Assembly: GCA_008671135.1 (NCBI GenBank)
Contig: RQAP01000047.1
Span: 62,001 to 126,000 of the forward strand
Length of the DNA: 64,000 nucleotides
DNA from: Collinsella aerofaciens
Lineage (GTDB): Bacteria; Actinomycetota; Coriobacteriia; Coriobacteriales; Coriobacteriaceae
Reading direction: 5' to 3'
Positions within the stretch are counted from its first letter, which is position 1; every line of letters starts with the position of its first letter. Of this stretch, positions 1 through 6,377 are shown piece after piece. The notes under the pieces were generated by a model. That model was not told the DNA's origin. It made no database searches and worked only from the letters and a program-made list of their open reading frames with translations. Position numbers and translations under genes: made by a program.

Positions 1-743
1 CCGCCGACGCCGTTGATGGGGATATCGACGGCCTGGGCAACCTCCCAGACCATGCGCACGGCGATGTGGTGGCACAGCGGGCCCGAAAGGCCGCCCTTGG
101 GCTTGGCCACGCGGGACTTGCGGGTATGGACGTCGATGGCCATGCCCTGAATGGAGTTGATGACCGAAAGGCCGTCGGCGCCGGCAGCCTCGAGGGCCTT
201 GGCAATCTCGGCGACGTTGACCGGCGCCATCTTCACGAACAGCGGCTTATCGGTCACCTTGCGGCAGGCAGCCATAACGGATGAGGCGCCCTCGGGCGTA
301 GAGCCCATGGCGGCACCGCCGGCGGCGATATTAGGGCAGCTCACGTTGATCTCGTAGCCGGCAGCCCAGGGGCACAGCTCGACATACATCTCGAGCGCGC
401 GGACAAACTCGTCAACGGAGTGGCCGGCAACCTGACAGATGACCTGGCAGCCGTCCTTGGACAGCTGTTCGAGCCACGGACCGGACTCGCGGGCAAAGGC
501 AGCCACGCCGGGGTTCTGAAGGCCCACGGAGTTGATCATACCGCCGGGAATCTCAGCCATGCGGGGCGCGGGATTGCCGGGCCAGGGCTCGGCAGCGCAA
601 CCCTTGGTGGTGATGGCGCCCAGCTGGGAAACATCAAAGAAGTTCTGGAACTGCCAACCGTAGCCAAAGGTACCGGCTGCGGTGTTGATGGGGTTCTGCA
701 TCTTGACGCCGCCGAAATCGACGGCCATGTTCACGGTACCCAC
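1..743 (-). CDS. pyrD: Dihydroorotate dehydrogenase, catalytic subunit (class 1B), 3' end beyond window
   Basis: Oxidises dihydroorotate to orotate in UMP synthesis, cytosolic, paired with the PyrK electron-transfer subunit. Visible are the N-terminal FMN-barrel signature around NPINTAAGTFGYG and the NVSCPN segment that carries the class 1 catalytic cysteine. The C-terminal part lies outside the window. The GTG start at 743 overlaps the pyrK stop codon (TAGTG) and has an AAGGTGG Shine-Dalgarno inside pyrK. A later GTG at 734 or ATG at 728 in the same frame is possible, because family homology begins right after the ATG. The overlap implies translational coupling with pyrK and a 1:1 complex. 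Confidence 0.95.
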   Translation of the reverse strand, partial: MGTVNMAVDFGGVKMQNPINTAAGTFGYGWQFQNFFDVSQLGAITTKGCAAEPWPGNPAPRMAEIPGGMINSVGLQNPGVAAFARESGPWLEQLSKDGCQVICQVAGHSVDEFVRALEMYVELCPWAAGYEINVSCPNIAAGGAAMGSTPEGASSVMAACRKVTDKPLFVKMAPVNVAEIAKALEAAGADGLSVINSIQGMAIDVHTRKSRVAKPKGGLSGPLCHHIAVRMVWEVAQAVDIPINGVG

Positions 744-1534
744 TAGAAGACCACCACCTTGGAAGCATCGAACACGGGGCCGCACATGCAAGCACCCTTC
801 ATACCGTCGACCGTCTCGACATTGCAGGTGTTGCAGGCGCCAAAGCCACAGCTCATCATGCGCTCAAGCGACACCTCGCAGTACGCACCGGCCTCGGCGG
901 CAGCGGTGGCGACTTTCTTCATCATGACAGCGGGGCCGCAGCTGGCCACATAGTCGTAGCCGCCCTCGCCGAGCAGCTCGGCTGCCGGGTCGGTGCAAAA
1001 ACCGTGCGTGCCCAGCGTGCCATCATCGGTGCAAACGTTGACCGTGGCGCCCAGCGCGCGGAACTCATCGACACCCACGGCCTTGGACGCGGTGCCAAAG
1101 CCCAGGCACACGTCGACGGCCACACCCTGCTCGGAAAGCTTGTCGGCAAGGCACAGCACGGGCGGAACACCGATGCCACCGGCGACGAGCAGGGCCTTCC
1201 TGGTGCCCTCGGGTACCATCCAGCCACGGCCACCGGGGCCCAGCAGGTTAGAGGTGGAGCCAGAGCCCATCTGGGACAAACGACGGGTATCGTCGCCCAC
1301 GACGGCGTACCACAGCTCGACGGTGCCGGCCTCGGCGTCGGCGCGGTAGTAGCTCAGGGGCACGCGAAGCAGCGAGGACGCATCGCCGGGTACGGCGATG
1401 TTCACAAACTGACCGGGCTTGAGCGCACTTGCAAGCTTGGGGGCCGAGATGACGAGCGAGAAGATGCCGTCGGCAATCTCCCGGTTCGAGACGACCTCGA
1501 AGTCGTGCATGCGTGCAGTGGAAGGTGTGGGCAT
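743..1534 (-). CDS. pyrK: Dihydroorotate dehydrogenase electron transfer subunit PyrK
   Basis: FAD and [2Fe-2S] subunit that passes electrons from PyrD to NAD+. The 263-residue protein has a ferredoxin-reductase-like N-terminal barrel with the FAD-binding RVPLS segment near residue 57, a nucleotide-binding half (VAGGIGVPPV), and four cysteines near the C-terminus (about C229, C234, C237, C249) in the spacing of a PyrK iron-sulfur site. I chose ATG 1534 because GGAG lies 6 nt upstream; the open frame extends 36 nt further without a better site. Next gene upstream is pyrC, separated by a GC-rich hairpin, so pyrKD may be expressed differently from pyrRBC. Confidence 0.95.
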   Translation of the reverse strand: MPTPSTARMHDFEVVSNREIADGIFSLVISAPKLASALKPGQFVNIAVPGDASSLLRVPLSYYRADAEAGTVELWYAVVGDDTRRLSQMGSGSTSNLLGPGGRGWMVPEGTRKALLVAGGIGVPPVLCLADKLSEQGVAVDVCLGFGTASKAVGVDEFRALGATVNVCTDDGTLGTHGFCTDPAAELLGEGGYDYVASCGPAVMMKKVATAAAEAGAYCEVSLERMMSCGFGACNTCNVETVDGMKGACMCGPVFDASKVVVF

Positions 1535-1581
1535 AGACGCTCCAATCCCCCATGCGGTTGCATGGTCCAAACTAATAGAAA

Positions 1582-1606
1582 GCGCGGCACCGCAAGGGCG
1601 CCGCGC
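1582..1606 (-). terminator. GC-rich hairpin between pyrC and pyrK
   Basis: On the minus strand a 10-bp GC stem (GCGCGGCGCC / GGTGCCGCGC, one G-U pair) with a 5-nt loop is followed by TTTCTATT. The T-tract is interrupted, so this may be a partial terminator or an mRNA-stabilising processing hairpin rather than a full stop. Confidence 0.5.
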
Positions 1607-1626
1607 ACAAAAGCGATAAGGCTATG

Positions 1627-2916
1627 CTAGCAGATGCAGCCGTCGGCAAGCGTCTGCTTACCGCCGACAAACACATCGGTGGCACGACCGGTGAGCGTGC
1701 GGCCGGCAAAACCGGAGTTCTCGGCGCGCGACTCGTAACCGTCCTCGCCAACCGTCCAGGTTGCGGAGGGGTCGAACACGGTCAGGTCGGCAACGGAGCC
1801 CGCCTTGACCTGAACCTGGTCGAGACCCAGGATCTCACGCGGCTTGATGGCCATGAGCTCGACCATGCGGCCCATGCTCATCTTGCCCGTGTTGACCAGC
1901 TCGGTGAGTACGAGCGACAGCGAGGTCTCGAGGCCGATCATACCAAAGGGCGCAAGCTCGAACTCACGGGCCTTCTCCCACGGGGTGTGAGGAGCGTGAT
2001 CGGTGACGATAACGTCGACGGTGCCGTCGATGACGCCCTGACGGATGGCCTCGGCATCCTCCTCGGTACGCAGCGGCGGGTTGACCTTGAGCGAGGTGTT
2101 GTAGGTCTCGTCCAGGTCGTTCTCGGTCAGGAACATGTGGTGCGGGGTGGCCTCGCAGGTAACCTGAACGCCAGCGGCCTTACCGGCACGCACGATCTCC
2201 AGGCCATGGGCGGTGGAGATGTGCTGGATGTGCAGCTTGGCACCAGTCAGCTTGGCGATCTCGATGTCGCGGGCGATCTGGAGCTCCTCGCCGGCAGCCG
2301 GCCAACCCTCGAGAGCCAGACGGGTCGAGACCTTGCCCTCGTTGATCTGGCCGTGGCCGACCAGGTCCTCGTCCTGGCAGTGGCTCATAAAGACCTTGCC
2401 GAACATCTTGCCGTAGTCCATGCAGCGACGGAGCATGCCAGCGCCCTGCACGCCGCGACCGTCGTCGGTGAAGGCGACGGCGCCGTGGGCGACCATATCG
2501 CCCATCTCGGACATGGCCTCGCCCTTAAGACCGCGGGTCATGGCGCCCGACGGATAGACGCGGCAGTGGCCGACCTCGGCAGCGCGGGACTTGACGAACT
2601 CCACGACAGTGCCGTTATCGGTGACGGGATCGGTGTTGGGCATGGCGCACACGCCGGTAAAGCCGCCCTTGGCAGCTGCGCGGGTGCCGCTCTCGATGTC
2701 CTCTTTGACCTCGTAGCCGGGCTCGCGAAGGTGAACGTGCATATCCACCAGGCCGGGGACGAGGTACTTGCCGGAAAGGTCGCGGACCTCGGCTCCCTCG
2801 ACGGTGAGATTCTCGCCGACCTCGGCGATCTTATCGCCGTCAATCAGGACGTCAACGACACCGTCAAGCTCGACGGACGGGTCGACGACGTGGGCATTCT
2901 TAAGAAGCAAGGCCAT
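1627..2916 (-). CDS. pyrC: Dihydroorotase
   Basis: Cyclises carbamoyl-aspartate to dihydroorotate; zinc amidohydrolase. The 429-residue type I protein starts MALLLKNAHVVDP and carries the metal-binding DMHVHLREPG (H60, H62), further histidines in MSHCQDED and HIQHISTAHG, and the catalytic Asp region VTDHAPHTPWEKA. The open frame continues upstream into pyrB, but ATG 2916 has GGAGGTG 6 nt before it and begins exactly where homology begins. It overlaps the end of pyrB by 17 nt, typical of a coupled operon. Confidence 0.96.
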   Translation of the reverse strand: MALLLKNAHVVDPSVELDGVVDVLIDGDKIAEVGENLTVEGAEVRDLSGKYLVPGLVDMHVHLREPGYEVKEDIESGTRAAAKGGFTGVCAMPNTDPVTDNGTVVEFVKSRAAEVGHCRVYPSGAMTRGLKGEAMSEMGDMVAHGAVAFTDDGRGVQGAGMLRRCMDYGKMFGKVFMSHCQDEDLVGHGQINEGKVSTRLALEGWPAAGEELQIARDIEIAKLTGAKLHIQHISTAHGLEIVRAGKAAGVQVTCEATPHHMFLTENDLDETYNTSLKVNPPLRTEEDAEAIRQGVIDGTVDVIVTDHAPHTPWEKAREFELAPFGMIGLETSLSLVLTELVNTGKMSMGRMVELMAIKPREILGLDQVQVKAGSVADLTVFDPSATWTVGEDGYESRAENSGFAGRTLTGRATDVFVGGKQTLADGCIC

Positions 2917-3844
2917 TATCGGCACCTCCAAGCAGCAGATACAGGATAGCCATACGCACGCAGATACCGGCGTAGACCTGCTCCAGGATGACGGAGCGTT
3001 GCGGGTGGTCGGCCATATAGGAGTCGAACTCGACGCCGCGGTTGATGGGGCCCGGGTGGCAGATGATCGCATCGGGCTTCATGAGCTTCTCGCGGTCCTT
3101 GGTCAGGCCGAAGAGCTTGTGGTACTCGCGAATGGTCGGGAACGGAGCACCCTCGAGACGCTCCTGCTGCACGCGCAGCATGTAGACGACGTCCAGCTCG
3201 GGCAGGACGGAATCAAGGTCGCTCGTCACGTGGTCGCAGCCCAAGACCTCGGGCGACGGCGGCAGCAGCGTGCCGGGGGCGACGGCGTAGGTCTCGCAGC
3301 CCATGATCTTAAGGGCGGGGATCAGCGAGCCGCAAACGCGGGAGTGGGCGATATCGCCGACGACGGCGACCTTCAGACCGTGGAAGTCACCCTTGTGCTC
3401 CCAGATGGTGTACAGGTCGAGCAGGGCCTGCGTGGGATGGTTGTGCTTGCCGTCGCCGGCGCAGATGACGCTTGCGGGCGAGTTCTGCGTGACGATGTAG
3501 GGAGCGCCGGCGTGCTTGTCGCGCACGACGATGCAGTCGATCTTATAGGCGTTGAGGGTCTCGACGGTGTCGACGAGGCTCTCGCCCTTGACCGTGGAGG
3601 TCGAGGAGCCGCCAAAGTTAAGGCTGTCGGCCGAAAGACGCTTCTCGGCGAGCTCGAAGGAGCTGCGGGTGCGCGTCGAGGGCTCGTTGAACATGTTGAC
3701 GATGGTCTTGCCCTTGAGCGTGGGGACCTTCTTGATGGCACGCTCGTTGACCTCGGAGAACGCCTTGGCGGTCTCGAGGATGAGCTTGATGTCCTCTTCG
3801 GAGTACTCGGTAATGTCGATCAGGTGCTTATGGTTGAACGCCAC
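2900..3844 (-). CDS. pyrB: Aspartate carbamoyltransferase catalytic subunit
   Basis: Condenses carbamoyl phosphate with aspartate, the committed UMP step. At 314 residues it has the carbamoyl-phosphate loop PSTRTRSSFE (residues 55-64), the GDGKHNHPTQALLDL segment and the HPGPINRG loop near the C-terminus. GTG 3844 is preferred because GGAGGTG lies about 9 nt upstream and the sequence before it is not conserved. No pyrI regulatory chain is visible. Only 4 nt separate its start from the pyrR stop codon. Confidence 0.96.
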   Translation of the reverse strand: MAFNHKHLIDITEYSEEDIKLILETAKAFSEVNERAIKKVPTLKGKTIVNMFNEPSTRTRSSFELAEKRLSADSLNFGGSSTSTVKGESLVDTVETLNAYKIDCIVVRDKHAGAPYIVTQNSPASVICAGDGKHNHPTQALLDLYTIWEHKGDFHGLKVAVVGDIAHSRVCGSLIPALKIMGCETYAVAPGTLLPPSPEVLGCDHVTSDLDSVLPELDVVYMLRVQQERLEGAPFPTIREYHKLFGLTKDREKLMKPDAIICHPGPINRGVEFDSYMADHPQRSVILEQVYAGICVRMAILYLLLGGADNGLAS

Positions 3845-3848
3845 GGTA

Positions 3849-4433
3849 CTACTCACCTCCCAGCGGCGCGGAGCCCACGTGGGAACCCGGCGCGACGTCA
3901 TTAATCTCGACAGCGGTGTGGCCGTCGACTTCCTTCATATATAGGTGCACGTTCTCCTCATGCGACGAGGGAACGTTCTTGCCGACAAAGTCCGGCGAGA
4001 TGGGGAGCTCGCGGTGGCCGCGGTCAACGAGGACTGCCAGCTCAATGCGGCTCGGACGGCCCAGGTCCATGACGGCGTCGAGAGCGGCGCGGATGGTACG
4101 GCCCGTATACAGGATGTCGTCCACCAGCACGACGCGCTTGCCGTCGACGCTGAAGGGAATGTTGGTAGCGTGGATCGCGGGAGCGAAATTGGTCGCATAG
4201 TCATCGCGGTAGAAGCTGATGTCCAGGCTGCCGAGCGGAACGTCGACGCCCTCGATCTCCTTGATCTCCTCGGCGAGCTTCTTTGCCAGAAGGTCGCCGC
4301 GCGTGACGATACCGACCAGAGCGAGGTCTTCACAGCCCTCGTTGCGCTCGAGAATCTCGTGCGCGATGCGGGTCATCGCTCGATTGACGGCGGTCTCGTC
4401 CATGATGACCGCCTTGGGGGAAGTCGTGCCCAT
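3849..4433 (-). CDS. pyrR: Bifunctional pyr operon attenuator / uracil phosphoribosyltransferase PyrR
   Basis: UMP-responsive RNA-binding regulator that promotes termination in pyr leaders and has residual UPRTase activity. The 194-residue protein carries the PRPP loop VLVDDILYTGRT at about residues 103-113 and the usual RGDLLA region. GGAG lies just before ATG 4433. It is the first gene of the operon and follows a leader containing competing hairpins, consistent with autogenous attenuation. The C-terminal GSHVGSAPLGGE tail is a little longer than in Bacillus PyrR. Confidence 0.95.
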   Translation of the reverse strand: MGTTSPKAVIMDETAVNRAMTRIAHEILERNEGCEDLALVGIVTRGDLLAKKLAEEIKEIEGVDVPLGSLDISFYRDDYATNFAPAIHATNIPFSVDGKRVVLVDDILYTGRTIRAALDAVMDLGRPSRIELAVLVDRGHRELPISPDFVGKNVPSSHEENVHLYMKEVDGHTAVEINDVAPGSHVGSAPLGGE

Positions 4434-4471
4434 CGATCTCCTTCCTCACATGTCTTGACTGCTGACACAGT

Positions 4472-4513
4472 CAAAAAAATAGATGCCCGACCGCTCAAAG
4501 CGGACCAGACACC
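4472..4513 (-). terminator. Attenuator terminator in the pyr leader
   Basis: On the minus strand a 14-bp stem with one bulged T and several G-U pairs (loop TTG) is followed by TATTTTTTT. It lies 40-80 nt before pyrR. Its 5' arm is shared with an upstream alternative stem, so it looks like a regulated rather than constitutive terminator. Confidence 0.75.
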
Positions 4514-4569
4514 CACAGGAAGGGCTGCTCTTTGGCAGCAATGTAATTCCATGTGGGTATCTCGTACCC
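4508..4569 (-). promoter_or_regulatory. Candidate PyrR-responsive antiterminator / anti-antiterminator leader
   Basis: GATACCCACA (plus 4552-4561) can pair over 10 bp with TGTGGGTGTC (4508-4517), which would disrupt the terminator's 5' arm. The same GATACCC is also sequestered by an earlier hairpin GGGTA-CGAGA-TACCC (4555-4569). Its CGAGA loop resembles the NGNGA loop of PyrR binding sites, but the usual CC/GG closing pairs are absent. The regulatory assignment is inferred from structure and the pyrR context. Confidence 0.55.
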
Positions 4570-4798
4570 CTTTAATGGTCACTGGATAGTGTAGCCAACC
4601 TCGAGCTTAATTGCGAGCATAAATACAGAGCAATCCGTAAACGGAGCCCAACACTCCATAAACCTATATATATTTGTGGGACGAGCTTGAAAACCTTGAT
4701 TCGAGCTGGCATAATCCCCTCTGCTGCACGCAAATCGGATCTACGTCCAGGGCCGTAGCGTGGGCACTATCGCCAAAAGAGGAATATCTCTGTGTAGA

Positions 4799-4830
4799 TT
4801 GCGCACAGGGAGCTGCTTCTGTGCTATAGT
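4799..4830 (+). promoter_or_regulatory. rpmB promoter (extended -10)
   Basis: TGCTATAGT (4822-4830) is an extended -10 element. TTGCGC at 4799 is spaced 20 nt away, too far for an ideal -35, which fits an extended -10 promoter. It lies about 55 nt before the rpmB start. Nothing else was seen in 4600-4798 except AT-rich sequence. Confidence 0.6.
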
Positions 4831-4884
4831 TCAGGCTTGTTTGTTAACGCGACATGTTCGTTTGTCGCCCAAGGAGGGTCAGTT

Positions 4885-5073
4885 ATGTCCAAAGTTTGCG
4901 AAGTTTGCGGTAAGCACCCCGTTGCCGGTCGCTCCATCAGCCACTCTCACCGCGTCACCAACCGTAAGTTCCGCCCCAACATCCAGCGCGTGTACGTCGT
5001 CGTCGATGGTCACCGTCGCAAGATGAACGTTTGCTCCACCTGCCTCAAGTCCGGCAAGGTTGCGCGCTCCTAA
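4885..5073 (+). CDS. rpmB: 50S ribosomal protein L28
   Basis: Large-subunit ribosomal protein of 62 residues. It begins MSKVCEVCGKHPVAG, has the GRSISHSHRVTNRKF core, and ends CSTCLKSGKVARS. Both CxxC pairs are present, so this is the zinc-binding (C+) form. AAGGAGGG precedes ATG 4885 by 7 nt; the in-frame upstream extension is not conserved. It is monocistronic, with its own promoter and a strong terminator. Confidence 0.97.
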   Translation: MSKVCEVCGKHPVAGRSISHSHRVTNRKFRPNIQRVYVVVDGHRRKMNVCSTCLKSGKVARS

Positions 5074-5144
5074 ATAAGGTCTTACCAACAAGTACCTCGG
5101 ACTCTCCGGGTCAAAGACCTCGCGTTCATATAGAACTTACCAAA

Positions 5145-5175
5145 GGCGCCCTCCCCTACGGAGGGCGCTTTTTTG
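5145..5175 (+). terminator. Intrinsic terminator of rpmB
   Basis: GCGCCCTCC pairs with GGAGGGCGC around a CCTAC-type loop and is followed by a run of seven T. The mobile element begins immediately after it. Confidence 0.9.
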
Positions 5176-5179
5176 CAGT

Positions 5180-5229
5180 CATTGGGGACAGACTTAGATG
5201 AGTGTTTTCACGCATTGGGGACAGACATG
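5180..5229 (+). repeat. Left terminal inverted repeat of RAYT element
   Basis: This 50-nt sequence matches the reverse complement of 6173-6222 at 44 of 50 positions. It consists of two direct copies of CATTGGGGACAGAC separated by a small hairpin (ATGAGTG TTTT CACGCAT), a composite REP-like end. Confidence 0.85.
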
Positions 5230-5269
5230 GCGCACGCAAGCGGCACACCGACTGGCTCCGGCTCCTGCC

Positions 5270-6046
5270 TCACGCTGCATCCTTCCAGCCTGCAGTTGCC
5301 TTGGTCACGCTCGTGGCGCCGATACCGGTGATACGGGCAATTTGCTTAACCGTGAGATGTGCCCGCCTGAGCCTCAGCAGGCAGGCATCGCGTTCGGGGC
5401 GTGGCAGGGCCTTGAGCAGCGAAGGATCTATGCTCGGCAGAACTTCGCGCGCAACGGAAAGGGCCTCCTCATCGGGGATCCGCCGGCGTGGAAGAACCTC
5501 CATTGACCAGATGCACCCGGCAACTTCCTCGAGATGCTCGCAATAGCAACGGGAGCCACCGACAATATCGAGCATAGGGGCCGCATCACAGATGTCAAAG
5601 GGATCATAGCCCAGCTGGTATGCCCTAAAGCTTGACCAGCGGTATGCTTCGAGAGAGTCGATCGAACCTTTCACAGGATTGAGATGGATATAATCGAGTA
5701 GCTGCACCGCCTGTGTGTCTGACTCAACCGCAACACGCGAATAGCGATTGTCAAACAGATGGCCCGTTCTTCCCGTTTTCCCATTGAAATACTTAGCATA
5801 CGCCGTCAGTGCGCACTGCATTGCCTTTGAAAGGTTGTCATATGGGTCATCAACCATCAAATGGAAGTGGTTGTCCATAAGGCACCAAGCCAACACTGCC
5901 ACTTTATGGCGTGCAAACCTGTCCGAGATGTCCGATAAGAAACGATATCGGTCAGAGTCATCTTCAAAAATAATCTGCTTGGAGTTGCCACGGTCAAAGA
6001 CGTGGTAATAGCCGGTGAGCGAAACGGCGCGGGCGCATCGGGGCAT
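5270..6046 (-). CDS. REP-associated tyrosine transposase (Y1_Tnp / IS200-like)
   Basis: HUH single-strand transposase of 258 residues. The N-terminus has the family pattern TGYYHVFDRGNSKQ. The metal-binding HUH motif is MDNHFHLMV (H60, H62), and a candidate catalytic tyrosine lies in TAYAKYFN (Y83/Y86). GHLFDNRYSRV and DYIHLNPVKG follow, as in RAYT proteins. The C-terminus (about 225-255, LTVKQIARITGIGATSV) looks like a helix-turn-helix. ATG 6046 has GGAGAG upstream. All catalytic motifs look intact, so activity is possible. Flanking REP-like inverted repeats support the RAYT call over a plain IS200 transposase. Confidence 0.88.
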   Translation of the reverse strand: MPRCARAVSLTGYYHVFDRGNSKQIIFEDDSDRYRFLSDISDRFARHKVAVLAWCLMDNHFHLMVDDPYDNLSKAMQCALTAYAKYFNGKTGRTGHLFDNRYSRVAVESDTQAVQLLDYIHLNPVKGSIDSLEAYRWSSFRAYQLGYDPFDICDAAPMLDIVGGSRCYCEHLEEVAGCIWSMEVLPRRRIPDEEALSVAREVLPSIDPSLLKALPRPERDACLLRLRRAHLTVKQIARITGIGATSVTKATAGWKDAA

Positions 6047-6172
6047 AATCTCTCCTTTCAAACTGAACAGGCAACACCTAAAAGGAGAGAAGGAACGCGA
6101 AATGCTGAGCCTGTGACCTATTTATATCCAATGAGCGGCAAAAACAGGTCCAGAACGGCAAAATGGCAAAAC

Positions 6173-6222
6173 GATGTCTGTCCCAAATGAGTGAAAGCAC
6201 TCATGTAAGCCTGTCCCCAATG
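6173..6222 (-). repeat. Right terminal inverted repeat of RAYT element
   Basis: Inverted partner of 5180-5229. Its internal hairpin is perfect (ATGAGTG CTTT CACTCAT in minus orientation). The two short repeats read CATTGGGGACAGG and CATTTGGGACAGAC. Confidence 0.85.
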
Positions 6223-6256
6223 AGCGGGGCGGTGGAGCAGGCAGATAGTTTTAGTT

Positions 6257-6284
6257 AAAACGCTTCAGTTTATTGAAGCGTTTT
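6257..6284. promoter_or_regulatory. Perfect 11-bp inverted repeat upstream of adhE
   Basis: AAAACGCTTCA and TGAAGCGTTTT flank a 6-nt spacer, with further weak pairing outside. It is followed on the plus strand by AGTTTGTCTTTT. It could be a bidirectional terminator insulating adhE or an operator about 95 nt before the start. It does not match the Rex consensus TTGTGAA-N4-TTCACAA. A weak promoter may follow (TATCAT near 6334). The rest of 6285-6377 is leader. Confidence 0.5.
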
Positions 6285-6377
6285 AGTTTGTCTTTTACGG
6301 GAATCTGACCGTTCACCGAATTATTTCTTGCTATCATGCATCTCGTAGGGTAAATCTCCGATCGCAAGGAGACACAA

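Larger units (their letters stand above)
5180..6222. mobile_element. RAYT-type (IS200-like) transposase element with composite inverted ends
   Basis: About 1.04 kb bounded by imperfect 50-nt inverted repeats, each with an internal hairpin, enclosing one transposase gene on the minus strand. It sits between the rpmB terminator and the adhE upstream region and interrupts no visible gene. REP-associated tyrosine transposases act on such hairpin-bearing repeats. Long inverted ends are not typical of IS200/IS605 insertion sequences, so a domesticated or REPtron-like unit is more likely. Confidence 0.75.

Noticed and set aside
6285..6377. Rex-type redox operator at adhE
   Set aside because: No TTGTGAA-N4-TTCACAA-like site found; the palindrome present has a different sequence.
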